NCBI GenBank assembly: GCA_001298575.1
Contig: LJCV01000263.1
Coordinates: 1 to 64,000, forward strand
Length of the DNA: 64,000 bases
Reading direction: 5' to 3'
Origin: Actinobacteria bacterium OK074
GTDB lineage: Bacteria > Actinomycetota > Actinomycetes > Streptomycetales > Streptomycetaceae
Shown here: positions 63,661-64,000 of the stretch, in pieces
How the letters are laid out: every line of letters begins with the position of its first letter
How positions within the stretch are numbered: the stretch's first letter is position 1
Notes under the pieces: model-generated
The model's input: only the letters and a program-made list of their open reading frames with translations
Database searches by the model: none
What the model was told of the DNA's origin: nothing
Made by a program: the position numbers and the translations under genes

Positions 63661-64000
63661 TCAGGCGGCGGACTCCGCGGTCCAGGTGATGTACGGGGGC
63701 TCGACCCGGGCGCACAGGGGGTTGCCGTGCGCGTCGGTCAGGCCGAGGCGTCCGACCAGCAGGCCGCTGTGCGCGGCGGCGGCCAGGACGTCGGCGGGGA
63801 CGCGGTCGAGCAGGAGCTTGGCGCGGCGGAACATCGTGAAGGCGCCCGACGCGTCGACCGTGCCCCACGACAGGTACACGAACCGGCGGCCCAGCCGGTC
63901 CTGCACGTAGGGGCCCTTCACCTCGGTGCCGTCGGGCGAGACGGTCGCGGTGCACTCCAGGGTCCAGCTCGCGGACGCGGCGTCGCCGGGCTGCGGGTCG
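63661..64000 (-). CDS. DUF5990-like protein, 5' end outside the window
   Basis: Partial. The frame runs off the right edge; the visible ~112 residues include TLECTATVSPDGTEVKGPYV, RFVYLSWGTVDASGAFTMFR, RRAKLLLDRV and the end RVEPPYITWTAESAA. This pattern (VKGPYVQ...RFVYLSWG...MFRRAKL) fits the DUF5990 family of unknown function. A GTG at 63921 could be mistaken for the start, but coding sequence clearly continues upstream. Confidence 0.7.
   Translation of the reverse strand, partial: DPQPGDAASASWTLECTATVSPDGTEVKGPYVQDRLGRRFVYLSWGTVDASGAFTMFRRAKLLLDRVPADVLAAAAHSGLLVGRLGLTDAHGNPLCARVEPPYITWTAESAA

Noticed and set aside
1..64000. tRNA, rRNA, CRISPR arrays, insertion sequences, integrase/attachment sites
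   Set aside because: I looked for cloverleaf-like GTTCRANYC segments, regularly spaced repeats and transposase motifs (DDE, serine or tyrosine recombinase) and recognised none; a covariance-model search would be decisive.

Overview
The window is a high-GC actinobacterial chromosome segment. Very high GC with strong third-position bias, GTG starts, ATGA/GTGA overlaps, Tat/Sec-secreted hydrolases, an AfsR/SARP regulator and a three-gene CYP105-like P450 operon all point to Streptomyces or a close relative. I saw no tRNA, rRNA, IS element or CRISPR array.

Layout, left part. 0-4.5 kb: a decayed homoserine O-acetyltransferase end, a secreted GH43-like/CBM42 arabinan enzyme, a small membrane protein, an unknown soluble protein and a TauD-type dioxygenase. 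4.6-8.8 kb: an XRE regulator diverging from two nearly identical 71/72-residue peptide genes, a fusion of a PqqD-like domain with a site-2-type M50 metalloprotease, and a secreted protein with two cysteine pairs. Tandem operators precede this cassette and strong hairpins punctuate it; it looks like a peptide-maturation (RiPP-like) system that I cannot assign to a described class. 8.8-16.6 kb: acyl-CoA synthetase, two secreted pectate lyases, a secreted M4 protease and a peroxiredoxin. 16.6-28.7 kb: TetR/MFS pair, DUF4442 protein, two MarR paralogues, an atypical orphan response regulator, the P450-ferredoxin-reductase operon, AfsR/SARP and a secreted cutinase-like protein.

28.9-61.5 kb is a contiguous catabolic island of about 29 genes in at least five transcription units, bound together by a recurring 15-bp dyad, GAGAAT-N3-ATTCTC. 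I found six copies, each just upstream of a start codon. The TetR gene at one edge is the likely owner of the site. The enzymes form a plausible route: oxygenation (Rieske oxygenase with a KshB-like reductase, a P450 with a 3Fe-4S ferredoxin, an LLM flavoprotein), oxidation (two SDRs, an aldehyde dehydrogenase, a quinone oxidoreductase), hydrolysis (two amidohydrolases), CoA activation (two ligases, two CaiB transferases), beta-oxidation (three acyl-CoA dehydrogenases, two crotonases), retro-aldol cleavage (a fused DUF35-Ltp2-like protein), 4-hydroxyacyl-CoA processing (a kinase plus dehydrogenase matching split halves of ACAD10/11) and B12-dependent rearrangement (a two-subunit acyl-CoA mutase). 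This is the logic of steroid- or terpenoid-like ring catabolism, but meta-cleavage genes such as hsaC/hsaD are absent, so the substrate is unknown.

The window ends with a secreted tannase/feruloyl-esterase-like protein and the 3' part of a DUF5990-like gene. The two most unusual systems are the twin-peptide/M50 cassette at 5.2-8.7 kb and the catabolic island.
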